Below the pieces are notes generated by a model. It was not told the origin of the DNA. It made no database searches and saw only the letters and a list, made by a program, of their open reading frames with translations. DNA of 52,031 nt from Caedibacter sp052030685 (GTDB taxonomy: Bacteria; Pseudomonadota; Gammaproteobacteria; Francisellales; Francisellaceae), in contig NZ_JBQAJM010000018.1 of the NCBI RefSeq assembly GCF_052030685.1, forward strand, positions 1 through 52,031, in the 5' to 3' direction. Within the stretch, counting starts at the first letter, position 1. Every line of letters begins with the position of its first letter. This document shows positions 44,502 through 51,972 of this stretch, piece by piece. The position numbers and the translations under genes are program-made.

Positions 44502-45980
44502 ATGACAGAGGTAAAAGTTCCTGTTTTTCCGGAATCAATTGCAGAAGGTACAATTGCAACATGGCATAAAAAGCCAGGTGATCGCGTTGAAGAAGGCGAT
44601 GTGTTGGCAGAGATTGAAACAGATAAAGTGGTGATGGAAGTGCCCGCAATGACAGCAGGGACAATGGGCGAGATTGTCAAGCACGAAGGCGATACAGTGC
44701 TTTCTCAAGAAACGATTGGCTCAATCACTGCTGGCGCTGCTGAAGCACCTGCAACAGCGCAAACAAATGAAGCCACAAAAGCTGCAACAGCTGCTTCATC
44801 TGCTGAAGCGGTGACGGTGAATGCCCCGACTTTCCCTGAATCAATTGCTGAAGGTACAGTAGCAACATGGCATAAAAATATTGGTGATCAGGTCGAAGAA
44901 GGTGAAACATTAGTTGAAATCGAAACCGATAAAGTGATGATGGAAGTGCCCGCAACCCAAAGTGGTGTATTGGCTGAAAAGCTTAAAAATGAAGGTGACA
45001 CGGTGCTAAGCGCTGAAGCAGTAGCCAAAATTAGCGCGGGCGCTGTGAGCCAACCGGCAGCAGTTGAGACGACTACTGAATCAAAGAATGTAGCATCTAG
45101 TGATCATTTATCGCCTGCAGTGCGTCGTGCGGTTAAAGCCAATGATGTTGATGTCAATAATGTGCAAGGCACTGGTAAAAATGGCCGCATTACCAAACAA
45201 GATGTTGTAAGTGCTCCTGTACAAGCTCAAAAACAAGCACCAGTAGCCCAAGCGGTCGATACTATGGGCTTTGAGGGTGATCGTCCTGAGAAGCGTGTGC
45301 GCATGACACGTTTGCGTCAAACGATTGCGAAACGTTTGGTTGAAGTGCAACATACCAATGCGATTTTGACGACGTTTAACGAAGTCGATATGAAACCGGT
45401 TATGGATCTAAGAAAGCAATATAAAGATCTTTTCCAAAAGACACATGATGCCAAACTTGGCTTTATGTCATTCTTTTTAAAAGCAGCAACCGAAGCGTTA
45501 AAGCGTTTCCCTGAAGTCAATGCGTCAATTGATGGCACTGATGTTCTCTATCACGGCTTCTTTGATATTGGTGTCGCAGTGGGTTCTGATCGTGGCTTAG
45601 TGGTTCCTGTCATCCGCAATGCAGATCAAAAATCTTTTGCCCAAATTGAAAATGATATTATTGAAAAGGCAATTAAAGCACGCGATGGTAAATTATCATT
45701 AGAAGAAATGCAAGGTGGTACATTTACGATCACCAATGGTGGCACGTATGGTTCAATGCTGTCAACGCCAATTATTAATGCACCACAAAGCGCGATCTTA
45801 GGCATGCACAATATCGTTGAGCGCCCAGTAGTCGTTAATGGCGAAATCGTGATTCGCCCGATTATGTATTTAGCATTATCTTATGATCACAGAATCATTG
45901 ACGGCAGTGTCTCTGTTAAATTCTTAAAAACAATTAAAGAACTGATTGAAGATCCAGCAAGGATGTTGTTGGAGATTTAA
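44502..45980 (+). CDS. sucB: 2-oxoglutarate dehydrogenase E2 (dihydrolipoyl succinyltransferase) with two lipoyl domains
   Basis: 492 residues. Two tandem, very similar lipoyl domains carry K42 and K144 in ETDKVVMEVPA / ETDKVMMEVPA, joined by Ala/Thr-rich linkers. E. coli SucB has one lipoyl domain; a two-domain form is the type I recall for Francisella. A peripheral-subunit-binding domain follows (SPAVRRAVKANDVDVNNVQGTGKNGRITKQDV), then the catalytic domain with H463 and D467 in SYDHRIIDGSVS. It transfers succinyl to CoA in the core of the complex. AAGGGTG lies 6-7 bases before the ATG. No lpd (E3) or sucCD follows, so E3 is supplied from elsewhere. Confidence 0.97.
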   Translation: MTEVKVPVFPESIAEGTIATWHKKPGDRVEEGDVLAEIETDKVVMEVPAMTAGTMGEIVKHEGDTVLSQETIGSITAGAAEAPATAQTNEATKAATAASSAEAVTVNAPTFPESIAEGTVATWHKNIGDQVEEGETLVEIETDKVMMEVPATQSGVLAEKLKNEGDTVLSAEAVAKISAGAVSQPAAVETTTESKNVASSDHLSPAVRRAVKANDVDVNNVQGTGKNGRITKQDVVSAPVQAQKQAPVAQAVDTMGFEGDRPEKRVRMTRLRQTIAKRLVEVQHTNAILTTFNEVDMKPVMDLRKQYKDLFQKTHDAKLGFMSFFLKAATEALKRFPEVNASIDGTDVLYHGFFDIGVAVGSDRGLVVPVIRNADQKSFAQIENDIIEKAIKARDGKLSLEEMQGGTFTITNGGTYGSMLSTPIINAPQSAILGMHNIVERPVVVNGEIVIRPIMYLALSYDHRIIDGSVSVKFLKTIKELIEDPARMLLEI

Positions 45981-45996
45981 GTAGATAATTTTTCTA

Positions 45997-46014
45997 AAGA
46001 GCTTTCAAGCTCTT
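45997..46014. terminator. Perfect hairpin after sucB, possible terminator
   Basis: A 7-bp perfect stem (AAGAGCT / AGCTCTT) with a TTCA loop lies 17 bases after the sucB stop. There is no downstream T-tract on the plus strand, so intrinsic termination would be weak; it may instead protect the sucAB mRNA 3' end. Confidence 0.4.
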
Positions 46015-46205
46015 CTACCAAACGCTAGAATTCATCTGTTTTTCAAATGATTAGGTGATAGGGTTTCTCGTTTAAAATCGCCAACATTTATCACGTCTTG
46101 GTGTTTTACTATTCTTATGTTTCAGTGCTAGGTATATCATGGCTATAAATAATCATTATATGTGGTAAAATTACTATTGGAAATCAATTGTAAAGGGAGT
46201 TAAGT

Positions 46206-46235
46206 ATGACGGATAGTGTTTGGTTGGGTAGGTAG
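46206..46235 (+). other. Nine-codon open frame with strong ribosome site
   Basis: AAAGGGAG (46192-46199) is spaced 6 bases from ATG 46206, which opens a 9-codon frame (MTDSVWLGR) ending at TAG 46235. This could be a leader peptide, or the scar of a deleted gene whose ribosome site survived. It lies 46 bases upstream of the OLD-like ATPase start. Confidence 0.35.
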
Positions 46236-46281
46236 TATTCATTTGCAATATAGATGATCTCAAACTTTTAAGGGCAGGAAA

Positions 46282-47766
46282 ATGTATATTCATAAAGTTA
46301 AAATTAGTAATTTTAAGGGTTATTCTGATCAACAGTTGCAGTTTAGTATTCCAAATGGGCGAAAGGGCAGTGGACTCAATATTTTAGTGGGGGAAAATAA
46401 TACTGGGAAATCAACTATTTTTGAAGCTATCAATTTTGTCAGAAATGGAGTGTCTGATATTAGTCAAGTTATTAATAAAAATGGTAACAGTAGTGCTCAA
46501 GTAGACTTAACATTTATTGGTGATATTAATCAAGTATTAGATTCTTTTGCTCAAGAGAATAAAATAGATACACTTAGGAAAATGATTTATGATCAGAATA
46601 GACTGAGTTATTTTCAAATATCAAGAAATACGGATGAAGAAAAGAAAATTAAAGTTTGGAATGAAAGTGATCAACTTTTTACTAACCCAAGTGGTATTGA
46701 TGCAGTTATAAAAGGGATTTTTGAGCTAAATTTTGTTTGGGCAGATACAAATCCCAATGATCAAGCTAAGTTTGGAGCTTCTACAATTTGTGGTAAGTTA
46801 TTAAAAGGTATATCTAGTGCTTTACATGATCAAAGTGAATATAAAGCATTCAAAGAGAGCTTCCATAAAATTTTCAATAATGGGGATTCTCTCTTACAGA
46901 AGCAGTTGAATATCATTGAAGAAAGAGTGCAAAACATTTTTCATGAGCAATTTGGAAGTGCTTCAATATCTTTCAAATTTAATGAGTTAGATCCTGATTT
47001 ATTTTTTAAAAATGTAACTATCCAAGTTAACGATGGAGTTTCAACAACATTATCTGAAAAAGGTAGTGGGATGCAAAGAGCCGTTTTTTTAGCTTTGCTA
47101 CAGGTGTATGCAGAAGATTTGAAGAAACACCCTGAGCTTGAAGAAGTTAACAAGCCATTTTTCCTATTTATTGATGAACCTGAAATATGTTTACACCCAA
47201 AGGCACAATCAAAACTATTAGACAGTATCTTAGAGTTAACAAAGCATAATCAAATTTTTTTAACAACTCATTCACCTTATTTTCTGTTAGGGATGCCTTT
47301 ACATAAAATAGGACTCTTTATAACGAGAAAGGTAAACAACTTAAATAGAGTGGAAAATATCAATGATGCTGAAGTGCAGTTATTTCCATGGAGCCCAACT
47401 TGGGGAGAGATTAATTTTTATGCTTATGATATGCCAACGATTGAATTTCATAATGAATTGTATGGTTATCTTCAGGAAACAACTGAATGTGGGAACCAAA
47501 ATAAATTAGATGCGTATTTACAAGCTCAAAACATTCAACTAACAAAAAAATGGGTTAACGGAAGTAAAAAAACACCTGCACCGTATGACGTGAGTTTACA
47601 GACATTTATTCGCAACAAAATTCATCATCCTGAAAATACCACTATGCAAAATGAAGGGTATTCTATTCAAGAACTAAAAGACTCTATTAATGACATGATT
47701 AAGCTAATCAAAGGCTTATCAAAAAATAATATTAACTTAAGCAAAGAAATAGAAAAAGCACCATGA
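46282..47766 (+). CDS. OLD/RecF-like AAA ATPase with C-terminal HEPN-type motif
   Basis: 494 residues. The N-terminus is SMC/RecF-like (KVKISNFKGYSDQQLQF), with Walker A GENNTGKST at 37-45. A helical middle leads to the ABC-type signature region (TLSEKGSGMQRAVFLALLQ), Walker B FLFIDEPEICLHPKAQ and the switch motif IFLTTHSPYFL. No TOPRIM nuclease domain is seen. The C-terminal ~100 residues contain R444-N-K-I-H-H449 (then PEN), fitting the R-N-x3-H motif of HEPN ribonucleases. Relatives occur in phage-defence loci. Its stop overlaps the sbcD start (ATGA), so the ATPase and the SbcD nuclease are translated together. AGG lies about 8 bases before the ATG. Assignment as a defence RNase is inference. 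Confidence 0.7.
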   Translation: MYIHKVKISNFKGYSDQQLQFSIPNGRKGSGLNILVGENNTGKSTIFEAINFVRNGVSDISQVINKNGNSSAQVDLTFIGDINQVLDSFAQENKIDTLRKMIYDQNRLSYFQISRNTDEEKKIKVWNESDQLFTNPSGIDAVIKGIFELNFVWADTNPNDQAKFGASTICGKLLKGISSALHDQSEYKAFKESFHKIFNNGDSLLQKQLNIIEERVQNIFHEQFGSASISFKFNELDPDLFFKNVTIQVNDGVSTTLSEKGSGMQRAVFLALLQVYAEDLKKHPELEEVNKPFFLFIDEPEICLHPKAQSKLLDSILELTKHNQIFLTTHSPYFLLGMPLHKIGLFITRKVNNLNRVENINDAEVQLFPWSPTWGEINFYAYDMPTIEFHNELYGYLQETTECGNQNKLDAYLQAQNIQLTKKWVNGSKKTPAPYDVSLQTFIRNKIHHPENTTMQNEGYSIQELKDSINDMIKLIKGLSKNNINLSKEIEKAP

Positions 47767-49010
47767 AAATCCTCCACACATCCGATTGGCATTTAGGGCG
47801 CATGTTGTATGGCAAGAAGCGTTATCCTGAATTTGAAGCTTTTTTAAATTGGTTAATTGACACCATTAAAGTGCAAGAGATTGATATCTTATTAATAGCA
47901 GGCGACATCTTTGATACCACCACGCCAAGCAATTATGCCCAAGAGTTGTATTTTCAATTTCTAAGTGATGTTGCTAAAAATACTCATTGCCAACATGTTG
48001 TGGTAATCGGTGGCAATCACGATTCCCCAAGTTTGCTTGAGGCATCTAAAAGTGTATTAAAAGCGCTTAATATCTATGTGGTAGGGGCAGCGTGTGACAA
48101 TCCACAAGATGAAGTGATTACGCTGAATAATGACAAAAGTATACCGCAAGCAATCATTTGTGCAGTACCTTATTTGCGTGATCGTGATATCAGAAAGGTT
48201 GAAGTCAGTGAAACATTAGATGATAAAAATAAAAAATTAATCTCAGGCATTAAGCAGCATTATCATGAGGTGTGTCAGTATGCTAAAGAAAAGCAGATTG
48301 AGCTTTGCAAAACACATAAGCTTCAACATTTACCAATCATTGGTATGGGGCATTTATTTGCCGCTGGTGGCAAGACTGAGATCGATGATGGCGTGCGTGA
48401 GTTATATGTCGGCTCATTGGCACATGTTGATGCGAATATTTTTCCTGATTATCTTGATTATGTCGCTTTGGGGCATTTGCATGTGCCGCAAATAGTAGCA
48501 AAGCAAGAGCATATTCGCTATAGCGGCTCCCCGATTGCAATGGGCTTTGGTGAAGCCAAGCAGCAAAAGCAGGTATTAATGATTGACTTTAAAGACGGCA
48601 ATAGCGTCATTACAACGATTGCTGTTCCTTGCTTCCAACAGTTAATCAGCATCAAGGGGGATCTTGAATGCATTTTAGAATCCTTATCTCAATTGATAAC
48701 AGAAAATGCGCAAAGTTGGCTTGAGATTGAATATACAGGCAAAGAAATTATAAGTGATCTGACAGAGCAAATTAATCTTCATATTCAAGGTAGTCAATTA
48801 GAGATCAGACGTATTAAAAACAAACGTGTGATTGATAAAGCCATCAGCCAATCCCAAAGCAGTGAAACACTAGAGGATCTCAATGAAATAGAAGTATTTG
48901 AGCGTTGCTTATCTGCACATGATATTCCAAAAGATCAGCAAGCCGTTTTGATGGATTGTTATCAAGAGATTATGATGCAGCTTGCTGAGGAAGATGTTCA
49001 AGCTCAGTAA
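47763..49010 (+). CDS. sbcD: Exonuclease subunit SbcD (Mre11-like)
   Basis: 415 residues with the calcineurin-like metallophosphoesterase motifs in order: HTSDWHLGR (metal Asp and His), LIAGDIFD, VVVIGGNHDSP, a GMGHLF stretch and YVALGHLHVPQ. A C-terminal capping domain follows. With SbcC it cuts DNA hairpins and blocked ends. The ATG overlaps the preceding ATPase stop by four bases. Its usual partner sbcC lies 2.3 kb downstream, separated by three other genes, rather than next to it. Confidence 0.93.
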   Translation: MKILHTSDWHLGRMLYGKKRYPEFEAFLNWLIDTIKVQEIDILLIAGDIFDTTTPSNYAQELYFQFLSDVAKNTHCQHVVVIGGNHDSPSLLEASKSVLKALNIYVVGAACDNPQDEVITLNNDKSIPQAIICAVPYLRDRDIRKVEVSETLDDKNKKLISGIKQHYHEVCQYAKEKQIELCKTHKLQHLPIIGMGHLFAAGGKTEIDDGVRELYVGSLAHVDANIFPDYLDYVALGHLHVPQIVAKQEHIRYSGSPIAMGFGEAKQQKQVLMIDFKDGNSVITTIAVPCFQQLISIKGDLECILESLSQLITENAQSWLEIEYTGKEIISDLTEQINLHIQGSQLEIRRIKNKRVIDKAISQSQSSETLEDLNEIEVFERCLSAHDIPKDQQAVLMDCYQEIMMQLAEEDVQAQ

Positions 49011-49117
49011 GGAAAGGTAGCAACAAAAATGATAAAAGCCTACCAGTCAAACGCGCGAGAAATTTAATAGCAGAATAGTTTATAAACATAACACCCTATA
49101 AATTCTTTTAAAAACGG

Positions 49118-49131
49118 AAAAATCGATTTTT
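49118..49131. promoter_or_regulatory. 14-base perfect palindrome, possible operator
   Basis: AAAAATCGATTTTT reads the same on both strands and lies in the 195-base gap between sbcD and the RloA-like gene. Its right half overlaps the place expected for the -35 of the candidate promoter whose -10 is at 49150-49155, a usual site for a repressor. Confidence 0.4.
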
Positions 49132-49149
49132 AAATGGTAAAAATGGGTG

Positions 49150-49155
49150 TATGAT
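49150..49155 (+). promoter_or_regulatory. Candidate -10 for the RloAB-like genes
   Basis: TATGAT (5/6 to consensus) with a poor -35 (TTTTTA, 17-base spacer) lies about 54 bases before the RloA-like start. The 195-base gap after sbcD is the only gap in this run of genes, which supports an internal promoter here. Confidence 0.4.
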
Positions 49156-49208
49156 TTAGGTTAGTTGAATAATAGTTATGTTTAAAGTAATGATGTGGAT
49201 GGTAAGTG

Positions 49209-50504
49209 ATGCTATTAGAGTTTTCTTTTAGAAACTGGAAGTGTTTTAAAGAATTAAATACATTTTCAATGGATGCCAACACACGTCTTAAGAATAATAA
49301 AGAGCATTTATTGACGGTTAAATACCAGAAAACAGGCAAGTCACATGAGACAGTGTTGCCCTTCTCAGCAATCTATGGTGCGAATAATTCAGGCAAAACA
49401 TCATTTGTTGATGCGCTTGCCTTTTGTAAATATTTACTTTGCTCTAAAACGAGAAGTTTGAGTCAATTGGAGCCTTATCGTTTGGGGGAGGCAGAAGAAA
49501 CAAGTTTCTTTAGCTTTACAATTTTTATTGATGAGCATATTTATCAATATCAATTTGAAGTGGATAAAGCTCAGGTTTATCATGAAAAATTGCTACTTTT
49601 AAAGCCATCAACACAAAAAATACTTTTTGATAGAAATATTGATCAAAATACTTATACAGGGCAGCTGATCAAGGAAGATAGTGATCTGGCAACCATTATC
49701 AAAACAATGCCAAAAAATAAGTTATGTGTTAGTCATATTATTGAGCAAAATATTGATAATAAAATGCATTTTGAGCAGGTTTATAAATGGTTTAAACACC
49801 ATTTAACTCTTATTTCACCACGATCTAAAAAAGGCATGGTCGATATTCCTTTGCGATTAAATGAAATGAATGATGCAATAAAAAGGCTAGACCTAAGTGT
49901 TACAGGTATTGAATTAGAGATAGCCTCAGAGCAGACATTAAAAGAGGAGTTGCCTCAAAGGTTATATGAGCTACTTATTGAGGATGTTAAAGATGGCGTT
50001 ACAATAATGTTACCTTTGCCTGACGGCTCTTTTTTTTATGTTACCCCAAAAGAGGGGGGTGATAAAATTGATGTTCATAAAGTAGTGATTAAGCATAAAA
50101 AGGATAATGGTAAGGATATTAATTTTGAGTTACATGATGAATCAGATGGGACAAGGCGGGTTATTGAGCTTTTACCTTGGTTATTAAAACTTCAAAGTGA
50201 CCCTAATATTACGGTTGTGATTGATGAGGTAGATCGCAGTCTACATACACAATTATCCAAGGAATTGATTAGAACACATATATTGGGTATTTTGAATCGT
50301 CAAGCACAAAGTCAATTAATTATTACTACTCACGATACCCATTTACTTGATTTGTCGTTCTTACGCAAGGATGAATTTTGGTTAGTTCAGAAAGAAGATA
50401 ATGGCGCTAAGCTTGTTGCATTTGATGAGTTTATTTTAAAATCAGATAAAAAGTTAAGCAAATACTATCTAAGCGGGAGCCTAGGTGGAGTTCCATTTAT
50501 TTAA
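49209..50504 (+). CDS. RloA/AbiLi-like AAA ATPase
   Basis: 431 residues from the ATG at 49209 (a GTG one codon upstream is in frame). The start is typical of AAA_15/AbiL ATPases: MLLEFSFRNWKCFKE, then Walker A YGANNSGKTS at 57-65. A helical/beta middle is followed by SDGTRRVIELLPWLL, Walker B VVIDEVDRSLHTQLS and the QLIITTHDTHLLDLSFLRKDEFWLVQK end that is characteristic of the RloA/AbiLi group. Such ATPases pair with RloB/AbiLii in abortive phage defence. The next gene, 17 bases on, is that partner. The pair sits between sbcD and sbcC. Confidence 0.78.
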   Translation: MLLEFSFRNWKCFKELNTFSMDANTRLKNNKEHLLTVKYQKTGKSHETVLPFSAIYGANNSGKTSFVDALAFCKYLLCSKTRSLSQLEPYRLGEAEETSFFSFTIFIDEHIYQYQFEVDKAQVYHEKLLLLKPSTQKILFDRNIDQNTYTGQLIKEDSDLATIIKTMPKNKLCVSHIIEQNIDNKMHFEQVYKWFKHHLTLISPRSKKGMVDIPLRLNEMNDAIKRLDLSVTGIELEIASEQTLKEELPQRLYELLIEDVKDGVTIMLPLPDGSFFYVTPKEGGDKIDVHKVVIKHKKDNGKDINFELHDESDGTRRVIELLPWLLKLQSDPNITVVIDEVDRSLHTQLSKELIRTHILGILNRQAQSQLIITTHDTHLLDLSFLRKDEFWLVQKEDNGAKLVAFDEFILKSDKKLSKYYLSGSLGGVPFI

Positions 50505-50521
50505 AGCTAAGGAATTAAGGC

Positions 50522-51133
50522 ATGGCAAGGAAAAGGCGCTTAGATAAATCCAATAAACGTATACCAATAAGCCATCAGTTTGTATTTTTCACAGAAGGAA
50601 AAACGGAAGAGATCTATATTAAGGCTATCTTTAAATATCTGAAACTAGATATAAAACCAATTTTTCCAATGAAGGGTAATGATAAAGCGAATATTCAGAA
50701 TATTGAAAATAGAATTATAACAACTGAATTTAATGATAGTCAAACCGTTATTGTTGTTATTGATGGTGATCGAGATCAACAGAAAATTAAGGCGTTTGCT
50801 CAAAAAAAGAGATTATTTCAATCAGCGAAAGATTACCTGATTCTTTTGTCAATACCTGATTTTGAGCGTTGGTTGTCGTTGCATTATACAACAGATAAAA
50901 GCAAATCAATTGAAGATGTGTGCCCTAATTTTGATAAAACAAATACAAAAGTTATTGAGGATATAGCTCGACAGCATCAAACAGCCGTCGATAATTCAAT
51001 AAAGTTAATACCTCAAGAGGTTAAGAAATACGATAATGCTAAGCTAATTCATTATATGCTTGATAATGCAGCACTACAGACGACAAATTTTTATCAGTTA
51101 TTTTGTGTTATGCAAGGGAGGATTTTGCAGTGA
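50522..51133 (+). CDS. RloB/AbiLii-like (TOPRIM-like) defence protein
   Basis: 203 residues. A basic N-terminus (MARKRRLDKSNKRIP) precedes FFTEGKTEEIYIKAI (E25-G-K-T-E-E) and VVIDGDRD (D81, D83), together a TOPRIM-like acidic set. A conserved IPDFERWLSLHY region and a helical C-terminus follow, all as in RloB-domain proteins. In AbiL-type systems it is the presumed effector controlled by the RloA-like ATPase. AAGG lies a few bases before the ATG, and the gap from the ATPase is 17 bases. Its stop overlaps the GTG start of a small downstream gene (GTGA). Confidence 0.8.
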   Translation: MARKRRLDKSNKRIPISHQFVFFTEGKTEEIYIKAIFKYLKLDIKPIFPMKGNDKANIQNIENRIITTEFNDSQTVIVVIDGDRDQQKIKAFAQKKRLFQSAKDYLILLSIPDFERWLSLHYTTDKSKSIEDVCPNFDKTNTKVIEDIARQHQTAVDNSIKLIPQEVKKYDNAKLIHYMLDNAALQTTNFYQLFCVMQGRILQ

Positions 51134-51306
51134 ATGATATGAAAACACTTAAAGTACGCTATTTTAATGATAGCGTACCAAATTCAAAAGGATATGTTGT
51201 TGAGCGGCATAAGTTTAAAGAGTTTATCTCTAATGTTACTGAAGAAAAATCAGTTAATGATTATGCAAAGCTCCAAATAGACGCACTTTCATCTCTAGGA
51301 AGTTAA
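51130..51306 (+). CDS. 59-codon-frame small protein between RloB-like gene and sbcC
   Basis: A GTG start at 51130 overlaps the RloB-like stop (GTGA); GGGAGG lies 8 bases upstream, a strong site that favours this start over the ATG at 51139 or the upstream frame from 51103. The product is 58 residues, mildly basic at first (MKTLKVRYFNDSVPNSKGYVVERHKFKEF) and helical at the end (EKSVNDYAKLQIDALSSLG), with no membrane segment. I do not recognise it. The tight coupling to the RloB-like gene suggests a third component, such as a regulator or immunity factor; its stop is immediately followed by the sbcC ATG. Confidence 0.6.
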   Translation: MNDMKTLKVRYFNDSVPNSKGYVVERHKFKEFISNVTEEKSVNDYAKLQIDALSSLGS

Positions 51307-51972
51307 ATGAAAATCCTCAACTTACGCTTTAAAAATTTAAACTCGCTTTATGGCGAATGGTCAATTGATTTTACTGATCCTAATTATTTAGATAATGGCT
51401 TGTTTGCAATCACGGGTCCAACTGGGGCGGGGAAGTCAACGATATTAGATGCGATTTGTTTGGCACTTTATGGGCAAACGCCAAGATTGAAAATTATCTC
51501 GGAATCGGTCAATGAAGTGATGTCACGTCAAACGGGGGAATGTTTTGCCGAGATCACATTTCAAACGAATGACGGCATTTATCAATGTCATTGGAGTCAG
51601 CGCAAAGCGCGAGGTAAGGCAGATGGAAAATTGCAATCACCAAAGCATGAGATCAGTGATTATAACAAGGCTAAAATATTAGAAACAAAAATTAAAAAAG
51701 TTAAAGAGCTTGTTGAACAAACAACAGGAATGGACTTTAAGCGCTTTTGCAAATCGATTTTGTTAGCACAAGGTGGCTTTACTGCCTTTTTAAAAGCATC
51801 ATCGGATGAGCGTTCTGAAATCTTAGAGCAAATGACGGGTTCTGAAATCTATAGTGACATTTCTAAAATGGTGTATGTGCGTGATAAAGAAGAGACAGAC
51901 AGAGTCATGTTACTACAAAAAGAGCTAGATGGCATTCAAGTGTTATCGCAAGGGCACGGCTGTCCCATCTAA
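51307..51972 (+). pseudogene. sbcC: SbcC, N-terminal fragment truncated by an insertion
   Basis: The first ~215 codons of SbcC/Rad50: MKILNLRFKNLNSLYGEWSIDF, Walker A GPTGAGKST (37-45), and the ILLAQGGFTAFLKASSDERSEILEQMTGSEIY stretch with the Q-loop. Full SbcC is about 1000-1050 residues and has its signature and Walker B near the C-terminus, so this fragment cannot form a working ATPase. The family-like sequence stops near LDGIQVLSQ; then GHGCPI and a stop (51970-51972) come from foreign sequence. AGGA lies 8 bases before the ATG, which directly follows the small gene. Confidence 0.82.

Larger units (their letters stand above)
45981..46281. other. sucB to OLD-like ATPase intergenic region, 301 bases
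   Basis: Holds an inverted repeat AAGAGCT-TTCA-AGCTCTT (45997-46014) just after sucB that could end transcription, although no T-run follows on the plus strand. Further on is a very short open frame with a strong ribosome site (46206-46235). The 3' part must contain the promoter for the defence cluster; TGGTAAAAT near 46164-46172 is a weak extended -10. No RNA gene recognised. Confidence 0.45.

Noticed and set aside
45997..46014. Strong rho-independent terminator after sucB
   Set aside because: The hairpin is perfect but lacks a T-tract; kept only as a weak terminator entry.
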